DNA of 64,000 nucleotides, taken from positions 62,001-126,000 of the forward strand of contig WNNJ02002901.1 of the NCBI GenBank assembly GCA_012934845.2, written 5' to 3'. Origin of the DNA: Pomphorhynchus laevis (Eukaryota; Acanthocephala; Palaeacanthocephala; Echinorhynchida; Pomphorhynchidae). Each line of letters opens with the position of its first letter. Positions within the stretch are counted from its first letter, which is position 1. This document shows positions 14,001 through 29,000 of this stretch, in pieces. The position numbers were made by a program, and so were the translations under genes. The notes beneath the pieces were generated by a model. That model made no database searches. It saw nothing but the letters and a program-made list of their open reading frames with translations, and was not told where the DNA came from.

Positions 14001-17000
14001 CAATTATTTATTTTATTATTTAATTATTAAATTTTGATTTAGCATTATTATGCTTTGTTTATTTTATAATTATATTAAAAACGTAGACTCAGTTAGCTGA
14101 TTTGAATATCATTGTTTTCGATATCATTTATTTTTGATATTTTAGTTATTATTATTTCAATTATTTTAATTGAAAAAAGTTTGAGATCTAAAGTAAATAC
14201 AATCTAAAGTAAATACAAATCTTCTTACAACTAACTACTTACAACAAAATGCTAAAAGGAATACCGTCTAGTGAAATGAAATGCTGATCATGTAATGGAC
14301 AGAACGCAAAGTGCCGAGGGTGTGTATGTGTCAAATCTAAACGAGCGTGTATAAACTGTTCTGCCAAAAGCTGTACAAATAGAATGATACCTTCCCAAGT
14401 AAAATATGTTTCGTCTAACTCCTCATCTGATTTACAAAAGGATATTGACCTAAAAGATATCTATAAAATTGTGATTAAATGGAGACCTAACTTGATGGAA
14501 TTACCACGCTGTAACGAAAGCAGAGTATTCATTTCAAACTTAGCAGCGATGTTTAACAGGGCATGTACTCATGAAGATAATGGAAACGAGTTAATGATGA
14601 TAACGATTTACTTTCAACTCTTACTACAACGACCTTTTCCCTAAAAGTCAAAGACACTAGAGCTGCCCTCAAAAGACGCCTGGATTATTGGAAAAAGAGA
14701 GAAATATGTGGTCTCTATGAAGAAGCCCGGTATTTACAAATGACAAAGAAATCGAAAGAAACTAGCATACTGAAATGGCCTAATCAATTCAAACGAGCAA
14801 TTATGAAGGGTAGCATTGGAGCTGCAGTGCGTGCTTTAAATCCCGAAAATAATTGTACCAAATTGTTGGCGGCTGATGACATGATCGGACAAAAACGTGT
14901 AGTAGATATACTAATGGACAAACATCCAGAAAGTGGCCCATTCAGTGATGATGCCATCATAAATACACAGTTCCAATCTGAAACGTTTCATGATATCATG
15001 TTCGATCAGATAGATGCAAGTGCAATTGTTCATTCATGCCGACAAACTTCGGGTTCAGCAGGACCTTCTGGTGGAGATGCATCACTGTGGAAACAAATGC
15101 TAGTTACATTCGATCGGGAATCATATGAATTGGCCGATAGCATGGCAAAATTGGCAATATGCATTGCTACAACCGAGATTGATGAGAAATATTTGGATGC
15201 ATTCGTTATATGTCGACTCGTGGCGCTTGACAAGAGCCCTGGAGTTCGTCCAATAGGTATTGGAGAAGTATACAGAAGGATTATATCGAAAGCAGTCCTC
15301 AGATAATACAAACACATGTACAGGATGTAGCCGGTAACTTTCAGCTTTGCGCAGGTCAAAAGTGCGGAATGGAATACGTCGTAAGAAGTCAACGGTCGTT
15401 GTTGAAAGAAGAATCGAAAGCTTGTCTCTTACTCATAGATGCCAAAAATGCATTCAACTGCATAAACCGAAAAGTAGCTATAGAAAACATTTCCCAGGAT
15501 ATGTCCTCCTCTCAAAACAATATTAAAAAATACTTACAACAACAATCCAATATTGATTATAGATAATGAAATAATAGAGTTGAAAGAAGAATTCACACAA
15601 GGTGATCAGATTGCTATGATCGCTTTTGCGGCAGCCACGATACCGCTGATAACAAAATTGGATTCGTTATGTCCAACAATAACGCAAAAATGGTATGCGG
15701 ATGATGTATCGTGTGTTGGCACCGAAAGAGAATTGCTAATGTTTTTCAATCACATAAAGAAACTCAGTCCAGCATATGGCTTTTTCGTAAATGAATCAAA
15801 ATGCAAATTACTAATAAATCCAAAAAATAATACAAATGGAAAAAGATTTCGAGATCTTGGGGTAAACATAACAAAACACGGGTTAGAATTGCTTGGCTGT
15901 CCAATTGGTTTTCTAAACTTTGAAGCGAATTATGTTCAGCAAAAGATTGACGAATGGATCTCCTTATTAGTTCGGCTTAAATCAGTAGCACAGAGTGAGA
16001 GGCATCTAGCATATTCTGCATTCATATTCGGACTACAACATAAATGGAGCTATATTCTAAGAACATGCGAATGTCAAACGGAATGGTTCGAAAAGCTGGT
16101 TACGATTATTCAGCACGAACTACTACCTCAAATTCTAGGCAAAGAGGATATTGATCACACATGGTTTAATGTCTTGTGCCTTAAAGTAGCTAACGGAGGC
16201 CTAGGAATAATAAATCCTTAAAAAATAGCTAAAATGGAATGGTCAAGATCAGCCAAAATGTGCAACCTTCTGGACATGAATATAAGAAGATCAACTCTTT
16301 ACGAAAAGCAAAGAGAAATGGCTCGGATGATAACAACAGAAAAATCTGATTTAGAACAGGGTGAATTAACCAACATAATGTCTGAATTAGATCAAAAATC
16401 GAAAACCGCTGTAGAACACGCCTCTATTAAAGGGTCTTCCTCTTGGCTCTCTGCTTGAGTAAGCGATGACATACGATTTTATTTAAATAATTTTGAAATA
16501 CAAGCGGGAATGGCATGTAGATATGGATGGGACTTGCTCTGTACATCAACATCATGTGTATGCAGAGAAGTTAAATCGACAGCTCACTTACTGTCGTGCA
16601 AATGGAAAGGACGGACCATAGTACGACATAATATAATCAGAGATATCTTGATTGACGAAGCCAGTAAAGTATTATGGAATGTAGAATCAGAACCGATGCT
16701 CTCAACTGTTCCAGATACATTCGAGTTTTCAAACCAAACGACAACACGAGATCCCCGATCAAGAGCCGATATATCCTGCATTAGACTAACGCACTCACAG
16801 ACTGAGCGGACATTTTTAGATGTCACAATATTTAACCCATTTGCCCAGTCGTACGTAAGTCGAAGTCCTACACAATCATTTGAATACAATGAAAACAGAA
16901 AAAAGAATAAATACATTGAGCGAATTATTGAAATCGAAAAAGAAACCTTTATTCCGTTCGTAATTTCCACCTCAAGCGGACTAGCAAAGGAGGCAAGTGC

Positions 17001-20000
17001 TTTCATCAAGAGACTAGCAACTCTCGCATCAGTGAGCGATCCATCCTCCTATGGCAAAAATGTATGTTCGCTGCGACAACGTATAGGTGTAGCGCTAACA
17101 AAAGCAAACGCCTGGTGTCTGAAATGAGACCTAAAAAATTATTATTAAACTATCTTTTTTTGGGCCCACTTGCGGGTAACCTCGACTGTATGTTTTACTA
17201 AAATAAATTTTTCCATTAAAAAAATTATTTTAATTGAATAGTCATTATTTTTTTATAAAGATAAGATAGCTGTTCTTCTTGATAACATTTAAAATAAAAT
17301 AAATTTTTTGTGAATTGACTAATAGATAGCAGACGATGTATCGGAATAAAAATAAGAGGTTATCAGAAGGAGCAGCTATGCTATCAGTTTTCGACCCCTA
17401 TTTCTCGACATGACATAGCAATGGGGCCAAATACATGTTAATGACGTATTTCTGGTGAAATTTGATTATCAAGTATATAAATGCAAAGTATATTATTTAT
17501 TATCCATCCATAATATCGTCTGTTATGAAATAACAGACGATGTATCAGAATAAGGATTATAGGTCATCAGGAGGAACTGCTATGCTATCATTTTTCGGCA
17601 CTATTCCTCTACCCGACATAGCAAAGGGGCCAAATAAGTGCTAAGGACGTATTTCCGCTGATTAAATTTGGTATCTTATTCTAATGCAAAGTATATTATT
17701 TATTATCCATCCATAAAAATTTCGCTAATGATTTTAATTTTTTTAATATTATTGTGTTGATAGAGTAAAAACAAGTTATTGTTTTTACATATTTCAACAG
17801 TAGCTTTTGGAAATCAAATACCTCAGCAAATAAAATAAATTATAAATTTTATAATCTGTAACGATTTATAAAGTTTAACTTACAACTTTTGAATTTTCGA
17901 CATGTGAAACTTGAGTCCGTCATCGACTAATTGTATATCCGACAAGTGGCTTAAAAACGATAAATTGTGTAGTTTATTTATATAGAGATACAGCAAAGTT
18001 ATCGGCATTGTATAAAAATTTATAAAATTTAAAAATAAACATATTTGCACATACATTGCTATTGTATTAGCAACTAAATGCTGGATGAAGTGAAGCGATT
18101 TTATTGGATTTCCTTCAAGATCCCTAAAATATAAATTTTGAAAATTTATTAATTCTTAATTGAAATAAAATTAATATTTTTTTATAAAATTAGGTTATTG
18201 AAAATTGATGTTTCGCTACAAAATATCTAACAAGCTATAAATCTTATTATTCCGATAATATTATTAATCGGATTTAATAATCAAAAGGGCAAAATATCAA
18301 TTTGTTTAATAACTTCAACTTTGTAGACCTTTGTATAATCGGTAAGAGTGAACAAATAATTACTAACTTTTGAAATCCAAGAATAAAAAATAATATTAAA
18401 TTGTTGTTCCTTGCCGAAAATGTGTGTAAAACGAAATGGTAATAATTCTCAAAGTATAAAAATCCAAATTTCAGAGGACAAATATTTCGGAGAACAGCCG
18501 TACATATATGTATCAGCAAGTATATTTTTAGATAATTAATGAATTATTTAAACTAAGTGAATAGCAACAAAAATTAAGAGAATAAAAATATTTATGTAAT
18601 GTAATGAGTTGTTGAGTGGGAAATAATCAAAATAAAGACAGGTATTTATAACTTAGAAAGAGTAAAATCACAATTATCTGTTAAATTAATCTGAAATATT
18701 AAAATTTAATATTAATTATATTTCAAATTTGAAAGAGAGTTGAGAATATCGGTCCACATTTTTGTTGAAATAAAAGACATCCGCCGACAGAATATTGTTG
18801 TTAAAATCAATATTTCGGTTTCCAAGCGAAACCATTTTTAAGGTAATTGTATTTTATTATCTCAGAAACTTTTTTATATAAAAAAGTAAGTTTTTTTAAT
18901 AAAAGTTTCTAAACTTAAAAACGTTTTTGCAAATTTACTACAATAAAATTAACTAAAACCTACAGATAAATTAAATGCTGATTATTTGCAAATGTTTTCT
19001 CATCCACAGTAGAAATCTGGCAATTACTTAAGTATCTAAACCATTGTTTTGAAAATAGCAACATTTATCAGATTATATATCTTACACAAAAGAGAGTTTA
19101 TCAAATCCATCAAATATTGATTCGCTCAACGAACGCAGTGGATTATTTTTCAATGATCTAAACATGACGCTATTTAAGATTATCTTGATATTTTTCTTAC
19201 ATTGTGACAATAATTGGTCTTTTACCGCTTAATTGTGATGTATTGGTTATAAAAAACTTGCTCATACCAGTATTATCAAATTTTCTAAAATTTCATTTGG
19301 TGATTTTATACTAAAATATATAATACAATTACTTACAGAGATGTAATACTGTCTCGAAACCTTAATACAAAAAGCATTCGATAATAAAATCAATAATTAG
19401 TGATTAATTTCGCAAATATTGTTATGTAGATGCAAAATAAAAAGGCGAAATTATTTGATTTTTGGGTTTTAAATATTGTGTTTCATATTCCGATTGACTT
19501 CTATAAAGAAGTTAATAAGTCTTTTACTTCTATAAACTATTGAGTGGACAATGAATTTAAAATATTTTATCGTTTGGTCGAACATTGAAGTAATATCGAG
19601 CAGGCTGAAAGATTTAGTAAGCAGATGAAGTGAACTGACTAAACAAATGAACTAAATTAACAAACATTATTGACAGTCAAGCGGTCAGAAAAGCTGGTCA
19701 AATTCCCGTAAATAATAAGACACAAATCGCAAGGTTCAAACATAGTAAACAAATGAACTAAATGAACAAACATTATTGATAGTCAAGCGGTCAGAGAAGC
19801 TGGTCAAATTCCCGTACATAATAAGACACAAATCGCAAGGTTCAAATATAGTAAACAAATGAACTAAATGAACAAACATTATTGACAGTCAAGCGGTCAG
19901 AAAAGCTGCCATGGTCAAATTCCCGTAAATAATAAGACAAAAATCGCAAGGTTCAAAAATAGTAAACAAATGAACTAAATGAACAAACATTATTGACAGT

Positions 20001-23000
20001 CAAGCGGTCAGAAAATCTGCCATGGTCAAATTCCCGTAAATAATAAGACAAAAATCGCAAGGTTCAAAAATTGAGTTCAGTTATGGATAAAAACAGATTA
20101 AAAACAAAGATAGAACATGTTGTAGATCAACAAATTGATATAAATTAATGCCGAAATTCACCTTTATTTTTGTTATTGAATCAATATACAATATTTGTTA
20201 AATTTGAATATTGTAATTTTGATTTAATTTTTTTTATCTTTTGTCGTAAAATGCTATTTTTAATTAAATTCAATAGGTATGATGGACTAAAATTCAAGGG
20301 AATATATGACGAAAATTATTTTGTTTTTGAGTGCAAAAATCGATTTAAAAATACAGAATAACTGATTGGAAAATTATTAAATTCGTAGCAAACGATATCC
20401 GATAAGGTTTGTTGTCAAATAAACGTTAAACTTGTGCTTAGGAGATATTTTTGTTTTATCTATTTAAAGGCAAAACTAAAGGATAGTATATCACAACTAT
20501 GAAATGCTAACGTTTTGAAATTAAAAAAATATAAAAATATTTATATTCATGAATATTTTATTAATATTTATAATTAAAAAATATTATATCATAATATAAT
20601 TTGTTGTTACACCTGTCCTGGGACACACAATGGTGTACTCGTAAATAAATCACTATGTTTAACACATGATGAGGCATAAACACCAGGCAGCATTCTATAT
20701 ATCCTCATCAGATCAAGAAATAGAACCGAATTATTCTCGCAATATTTAAAGTCGCTACGTATGCCCAGTCATCCTATGTATGACGACAAACTTCAACAAC
20801 GGTATACGCGTTTCGCTCTAACGGAGCTCAACAGTCGCTTATTAATATTGCGAGAATAATTCATTTAACAATTTATAAAATGACGCTAAAATCCTTCAGT
20901 GCCTGAGAAATTCAGTGCACTCGCAATCAACGGATACGTATTTGTGCCTTATATAAAGAATAACTAGAAATTCCACACACGCAACAAGCCAGTAAAAACG
21001 CTTCTGCACCTGAGCTTCGTATAGCATCGTGAGGAATTGCTGTTGTCTTTACAGTTATCACAAAAGCAGTCGAAACTTACCCTAACCACTTCATCCGACT
21101 GACGATGACTGCTGGGTGGTTAGGATCGTCTCGGAGTGATACATTAGACTGATGGAGCTGATGATCGAAGTCCAGTTAATTAGCAGCACATGAATTTAAA
21201 ATCAATCGTAGCCAGCTTTGGCTCCTGGACCACAGTTTCAAGCGATTTTCCGCAATACCAATTTATAAAAAACGTATTTCTTTCGGAATCCTGTGAGAAA
21301 TTCAGTGCCCTCGTAATCAACGGATACGCATTTGTGCCTTATATAAAGAATAACCAGAAGGTCCACACACGCAACAAGCCAGTAAAAACGCTTCTGCACC
21401 TGAGCTTCGTATAGCATCGTGAGGAATTGCTGTTGTCTTTACAGTTATCACAAAAGCAGTCGAAACGTACCCTAACCACTTCATCCGACTGACGATGACT
21501 GCTGGGTGGTTAGGATCGTCTCGGAGTGATACATAAGACTGATGGAGCTGATGATCGAAGTCCAGTTATTTAGCAGCAAATTTGGATTAAAAATCAATCG
21601 TAGCCAGCTTTGGCTCCTGGACCACAGTTTCAAGCGATTTTCCGCAATACCAATTTATAAAAAACGTATTTCTTCAGGAATCCTGTGAGAAATTCAGTGC
21701 CCTCGTAATCAACGGATACGCATTTGTGCCTTATATAAAGAATAACTAGAAGGTCCACACACGCAACAAGCCAGTAAAAACGCTTCTGCACCTGAGCTTC
21801 GTATAGCATCGTGAGGAATTGCTGGTGTCTTTATAGTTATCACAAAAGCAGTCGAAACGTACCCTAACCACTTCATCCGACTGACGATGACTGCTGAGTG
21901 GTTAGGATCGTCTCGGAGTGATACATTAGACTGATGAAGCTGATGATCGAAGTCCAGTTTTTTAGCAGCAAATATGGATTAAAAATCAATCGTAGCCAGC
22001 ATTGGCTCCTGGACCACAGTTTCAAGCGATTTTTTGCAATAACAATTTATAAATGACGCATTCCTTTAGGAATCCTGTGAGAAATTCAGTGCCCTGGTAA
22101 TCAACGGATACGCATTTGTGCCATATATAAGGAATAACTAGACGGTCCACACACGCAACAAGCCAGTAAAAACGCTTCTGCACCTGAGCTTCGTATAGCA
22201 TCGTGAGGAATTGCTGGTGTCTTTATAGTTATCACAAAAGCAGTCGAAACGTACCCTAACCACTTCATCCGACTGACGATGACTGCTGGGTGGTAAGGAT
22301 CGTCTCGGAGTGATACGTTAGACTGATGGAGCTGATGATCGAAGTCCAGTTATTTAGCAGCAAATTTGGATTAAAAATCAATCGTAGCCAGCTTTGGCTC
22401 CTGGACCACAGTTTCAAGCGATTTTTTGCAATAACAATTTATAAAATGACGCATTCCTTCAGGAATCCTGTGAGAAATTCAGTGCCCTCGTAATCAACGG
22501 ATACGCATTTGTGCCTTATATAAAGAATAACTAGAAGGTCCACACACGCAACAAGCCAGTAAAAACGCTTCTGCACCTGAGCTTCGTATAGCATCGTGAG
22601 GAATTGCTGTTGTCTTTACAGTTATCACAAAAGCAGTCGAAACGTACCCTAACCACTTCATCCGACTGACGATGACTGCTGGGTGGTTAGGATCGTCTCG
22701 GAGTGATACATTAGACTGATGGAGCTGATGATCGAAGTCCAGTTATTTAGCAGCAAATTTGGATTAAAAATCAATCGTAGCCAGCTTTGGCTCCTGGACC
22801 ACAGTTTCAAGCGATTTTTCGCAGTAACAATTTATAAAATGACGCATTCCTTCAGGAATCCTGTGAGAAATTCAGTGCCCTCGTAATCAACGGATACGCA
22901 TTTGTGCCTTATATAAAGAATAACTAGAAGGTCCACACACGCAACAAGCCAGTAAAAACGCTTCTGCACCTGAGCTTCGTATAGCATCGTGAGGAATTGC

Positions 23001-26000
23001 TGTTGTCTTTACAGTTATCACAAAAGCAGTCGAAACGTACCCTAACCACTTCATCCGACTGACGATGACTGCTGGGTGGTTAGGATCGTCTCGGAGTGAT
23101 ACATAAGACTGATGGAGCTGATGATCGAAGTCCAGTTATTTAGCAGCAAATTTGGATTAAAAATCAATCGTAGCCAGCTTTGGCTCCTGGACCACAGTTT
23201 CAAGCGATTTTTCGCAGTAACAATTTATAAAATGACGCATTCCTTCAGGAATCCTGTGAGAAATTCAGTGCCCTCGTAATCAACAAATACGCATTTGTGC
23301 TTTATATAAAGAATAACTAGAAGTTCCACACACGCAACAAGCCAGTAAAAACGCTTCTGCACCTGAGCTTCGTATAGCATCGTGAGGAATCGCTGGTGTC
23401 TTTACAGTTATCACAAAAGCAGTCGAAACGTACCCTAACCACTTCATCCGACTGACGATGACTGATGGGTGGTTAGAATCGTCTCGGAGTGATACATTAG
23501 ACTGATGGAGCTGATGATCGAAGTCCAGTTAATTAGCAGCAAATATTGATTAAAAATCAATCGTAGCCAGCTTTGGCTCCTGGACCACAGTTTCAAGCGA
23601 TTTTTCGCAATAACAAATTATAAAATTACGCATTTTTTCAGGAATCCTGTGAGAAATTCAGTGCCCTGGTAATCAACGGATACGCATTTGTGCCATATAT
23701 AAAGAATAACTAGACGGTCCACACACGCAACAAGCCAGTAAAAACGCTTCTGCACCTGAGCTTCGTATAGCATCGTGAGGAATTGCTGGTGTCTTTATAG
23801 TTATCACAAAAGCAGTCGAAACGTACCCTAACCACTTCATCCGACTGACGATGACTGCTGGGTGGTTAGGATCGTCTCGGAGTGATACATTAGACTGATG
23901 GAGCTGATGATCGAAGTCCAGTTATTTAGCATCAAATTTGGATTAAAAATCAATCGTAGCCAGCTTTGGCTCCTGGACCACAGTTTCAAGCGATTTTTTG
24001 CAATAACAATATATATATATATATATATATATGATTTATTGATTTTAAATTCTGCTGATTCTGCTTATTGACAAGGGGTTCTCTTAAATAGATCTGTGAA
24101 AAAACGCAGTTAATAAGTGTTCATAAAGCATAAAGGATTGTATTATTAGATAGAGTTGATCTAAGTGAAAGAAGGCAAGCGGATGCCGACCACGTAATTG
24201 CAATGCACACGAGTTGTTTTTAAAGCTAAGGAGCTGCTTTGAAATTCTAAGTCATAAAATTAATAATATTGTTGTTAATAGGTAACCATTATAATATGTT
24301 GGATGACGAAGTGGAACAAACAAAAATTTAAAAATAAAATGCCAGTTTATCATCATGTCGCTATCTGTCAATTATGGGATATCAAGAATTTTAATACTAT
24401 GTTATAACCTTTCGAGAATGAAAACTTTAAATACAAGCATATGACTTTGTCAAAGTGCTAAAGCACATTCAATTTAAAAACGTCAAATAAAGTAAAAGTT
24501 AAAATTTTTTATAAAATATTGTGGCATAAATATTATACAGTTGTTGACTTAAACATTTCATACGGTTCTGTTTAGGTTGAAATTAAAAATTTTACATAAT
24601 TCTGACAATTAGTGAAGGATAAATTTACATCAATCTTAAATTTAAATCCATTGTATGACTATTCTATAATAGTAGCTGTAATTTATGTTAATATCAATGT
24701 ATCGAAACATATATGTCATATCTTTATATAATTTAGATTTATTGTTTACACAGTTATGAACAAATTTATATTCTATAAAGCTTAAAAACAAGTCAGCTAT
24801 AATTGGGCTACTATACCTGTCATTGGAACACCAATTATTTGTCTAAATATAGATGTCCCTACTTTTAAATAATTTGGATTTATCAAAAGATCTAGATAAA
24901 AGAAGATAAGCAAAATATGTAGAGCTAGAAGCAAAAATCGAGTGTTTTGGGTTTCACCCTCTTCCTTTTTGGCACTTGGCAATTTACTCTTAAATTAGGA
25001 CTATAATTTTGCTATTATCAAGTTATGTAAATGATTTTGAAGAAAATCGATATCATGACATATTATGACAATTCTTAAAATTTCATTATTTTATGTATTA
25101 TACAGTCTGCATGCAAAATATGTTTCTTGCAAATTTAAATATGTCATCTCTACGATATAAATTAATAATATTTTTAATTGACTTTAATTCCATGTTTATA
25201 TATACCTTCTATATCATCAATATTGATATTATTAAGAATAATTAATGAATTGATAATAATTACATGTTCATAATAAAAGTTTACAAATTCACAAAACCAC
25301 TTTGAGAAACAATCAATAAACATTTGTCAAGTTTACTCTTATCTTACCTTAATCGGTTTCTCGTTTGGATTAAAGCAAGGTTCGTTTGCATTTCTGTTTT
25401 ATTATAAACCCTTAATTATAAATGTGTGATAAATACTTTCATTAATTAATCACGTGTATAAAATAATACTTTTTATATATTCACTACTTTGTGAATGAAA
25501 TTTTATTAATGAAATTTAATGAAATTAAAGATAAACTTATGTTGATAAACTCATAAATTCATGATAAATTCGCCGTAACTATCGATTTTAGTTTTCTTGT
25601 TATGTTTAGCACAAGTAGTTAAAAATACGTTAATAAACATCACAATTAGATACGTTAACAACATGTTATTTTAAATAATTATTCCGAATTATTTAATCAT
25701 GAATTTTTATTTCTTATCATAATTCTAGGAGATGTAATCATAAATTTTTATTCATAGGAATAAACAAGTGTATTCTTTACGACTCAAATTGATTTCGATT
25801 TTTCATTCATTTAAGGATAATAAAGTATAACCATTAGTCACTATGGTTTAATAAATTTATTAATTATATCTTGGTCGTTTAAAATTTTAACTATAAAACT
25901 ATCACTTAATTTTTCACTGAATACTTCAGTTTTTCAGATAATAAAATGACAGTAAATTTTATCTTACCGATATGCTTCGCAATCTACCATTGAGTTATTT

Positions 26001-29000
26001 AAACTTTCGCTCAGAATAGGATTGTTAGACATGTCTCTTAATAGTAAGTAGAAACTGAATAACTAGCTGTTAAGCAAAACATTATATGACAAAATATTAA
26101 ACAAAAATACTTTGAAATGTCAACTACGGCTTATTCAATGAATGCATCTTACTCTTAATAAAGAGTGGGATTCGTATACGATAGTGGATTTGCAGGCAAA
26201 ATGCCGAAAACTAGGTATAAAGTATACAGGTCGGTTCAAGAATGAAGTAGTTGAGCTTTCAAAGGATGCTGAGAGCCAAATGAATTTAATTAACTACTTT
26301 AGTTTTTCAAATGACAACTCACGAATTTTTCAAACAACTCACGAATTTTAATGTAAAAGTGATAAATGCAGTAAGTTGGTATCTGTGTCGTTATCAAGAT
26401 GTGTACCATCAGGATTTACAGATCGTACTATCTTTTAGGATTATGTGCAGCTAGCTCGATACACTTGGTCAAGACATGAATTGCTTAAAAAGAGTAATTG
26501 AACTAACAGAAAAAGTTAATAAATTAAAAGATGCAAGTAAAAAAGGAAGAAGAAAGACACCCGAATAAAAGTTTTGCGAATTTACTTAAGCAGTCAGTAC
26601 ACGACGATGTAAAGGCGTAAATTGTGAAAATGATAATAGCAATTAGATCTGTTCCGGATAACTCGCTAAACATGCATACTTTAAGAAAGGCTTTGAATAT
26701 AGAAGAGCAACGCGAAAAAATGTTGTGATAGCAGGAACGAAGAAAAATTAGAATGACAAGATGTTGGTGGATTTATTATTGTCGAAAATCGGAATATCAT
26801 CATCGCCATCATTAATTCGAAAGATATTGTGTAGATATGACGGTAGTCACTTGTTGATAGTAAAATTGACAAAATCTTTAGTCGTAGATATATTTAGACG
26901 GAAAAGAGGCTACGTGACATAGAACCATTAAAACGGGTGTATAACACCGGATATTTCACCATTTGAAAATGACAGAAGGTAAAAATACGTTCAGGGCGAA
27001 ATAAGTTACAAAGGGGAGTTTCCAGATTTTGAAGTTTATATTTGTAACGGAGCTGAGGTAAAGAAAGTAGAACAATCTATTACTCTAGAAGATAAGAATA
27101 CTACTTCACCAATCGAAGTAGAGATTTGTGAGACTTCTTATGGAAATGCTGCTGAGATTGAATGACTAGTGGTGGATATCATTCACGGTCACCATGACCG
27201 ATTTTGAGAAAATAAATGTCAATTTCATATCCCCACAGATGCTTGTATCTGCAAATTCTTGCAAAATGCTTGTTACACATCGTCCAGTGCACATCTTTAT
27301 TAGAAGACACTAGTTTACATTTTATTGACTTAATCGAAATTTTAATTTTATTTTTCCGTTTTTCTTTTCTTTAGATTTTGAAAAGTGAGGCCTGGGTATC
27401 CTATCCGCAGGAGCTCACATACCTTACTTTGTAATATACTGTATTTTTATCAGTTTTAGTTAATACTTAATCTCCACATGCAAAGTTGGAAGTGGGAAAA
27501 TAAAATGATCTCACAGATATGATTATTAATATTAATTTAGATGAATTTAGATTTTATTTATTAATTTTTAAAATAATAAAATATTATTTTTAAAATTTTA
27601 AAAATGATTAATAATATTAATTTAGATTAATTTAGGTAATTTAGCTAATAATATACGATTCTGATAACAAATAAAGTGTTAAAAAGTAGCAAACTGAAAT
27701 GTAGTTGCTAGTAAATGCAGTTGCTCCATTGCTTTCTAAAACATGTGCTGTAAAATTAACGTTTACAAATACTTTGTTAAATGTTGTGCATCACTAAGTT
27801 TGACAAAAACAAAAAAGAAAAAGAAAATCAAAAATACATTAAATTTATTTAATAATTAACGAAAAAGAACAAGGAATGAAGAAAAATAATCAAAACTATA
27901 AAAAACAAAATTATAAAAAAATATTTGTATTTCTACTTTATTTAAAATCACATATATTGTCAACTATTAAATAATTGAATCTTAATTTAAAATCTAACTT
28001 GTTGTTAAATCTAACTTATTATTAATAGTAATAATATATGCGATATATTTATATTAATGTTACAAACTATATTACAAACTTGACAAGGTATTACCCAACG
28101 TTTTCAACAAACTATGTATATCATTATAAATTAATAATTAAATAATTTATTTAAATTAAAAAATAAAACGATTTTTTAAAATAATTTTTCGATAATAATT
28201 TACTGATGATAAATATTTTAATATCAATATTAATTGTTAATCTTAAAAGTTATTAGTAAATTATCAACCTTAAAGTCATTAGTAAATTATCAACCTTAAA
28301 GTCATCAGTAAATTGTTTCATAAATATTTGTAAATGTGCTTACATAGCCAACAATTTTGTACCGCATATAATTTCGCTTATATTTTGATATTGTAGTTGA
28401 TTCGAGCTGAGATCTCTAAAAGCAAAATCTGTAAATATTTCATCATTTTACTTATATTTCTTTACATCAAAAGAAGGTTTTTTATATTAGAGACAAAAAA
28501 TAACTGAATGCTCCCCAGATTATTGTTGGACAACGACCTAAAGTGCGCGAAAGGTAAGTATATTAAAATTTAAATATTTACAATTTGTATAGTTCAACAT
28601 TTTTGAGCAGGAAATCGTTCGGTAGGTACAACAGGTTATTGTAAGATAAATCTCTAAACAACAAAAGTATGCAAAATTCAGAATTATGTAATTAAAACTT
28701 AATATTTAATAAAATATTATTTATTTAAACGTTCAATTTATGTGAAAATTTTGATAATTAAAAGATAATTAATAGATACAATTAAAATAATATTTTTATG
28801 TAAAGCAAATGCTACATTTTAATGTCTTTAAATGAAACGAATGATTTTAATGACACATTATTTCTGTATTTTACAATAATTAAATATTTTTTTTAATTTG
28901 TATCTTACAAAATGGCGTAATTTGTTCACGAAATAAATGGATAGCATCGGATATGGAACACTCGTAATGCGATTGTGGCAGAAACATGACTATTGATCAT

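Larger units (their letters stand above)
12430..14104 (+). mobile_element. Penelope-like element 3' tail, interrupted by a ribozyme-bearing array
   Basis: 12,430-12,604 and 13,598-14,104 together match the PLE tail seen in reverse at 40,160-40,600. From 13,630 a decayed thumb end (region ending in the FLWMDN equivalent near 13,730), the structured module at 13,740-13,930, the TGACTTTTATTTTAAATTT block, and the terminal word CGTAGACTCAGTTAGCTGA at 14,086-14,104. The TGACTTTTATTTTAAATTT block also occurs at 12,535, so part of the tail is present twice around the array. Confidence 0.7.
14250..17130 (+). mobile_element. RLE-type non-LTR retroelement, broken (Cys-rich N-terminus, RT, PD-(D/E)XK endonuclease)
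   Basis: Reading across frames gives: a Cys-rich N-terminal cluster (CVCVKSKRACINC..., 14,280-14,380); a conserved leader (VIKWRPNLMELP, EARYLQ); RT fingers (KSPGVRPIGIGE); RT motif A (DAKNAFN); motif B (FTQGDQIAM); motif C (WYADD, about 15,691); the thumb; a Cys motif (CVCREVKSTAHLLSC); and an endonuclease-like end (SRADISCIRL...FLDVTIFNPFAQSY). This order is that of single-ORF retroelements with a restriction-like endonuclease (R2-like in a broad sense). About five interruptions are visible. PLE tails lie on both sides, pointing inward. Confidence 0.85.

Noticed and set aside
19337-19408. Another LRR exon ending before GTAAGT at 19,336
   Set aside because: The end reads LRFRDSITSL, but no AG acceptor lies at a fitting distance and an in-frame start is lacking.
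21190-21414. A 74-codon gene in the satellite
   Set aside because: The frame lies wholly inside satellite units and is broken in the other copies.
20911-24000. A hammerhead ribozyme in the 392-bp satellite
   Set aside because: CTGACGA and GAAAC are present with a matching GACTGC/GCAGTC stem, but an extra T breaks stem II next to the core, and stem I (CCCTAACC...TCCGA) does not pair.
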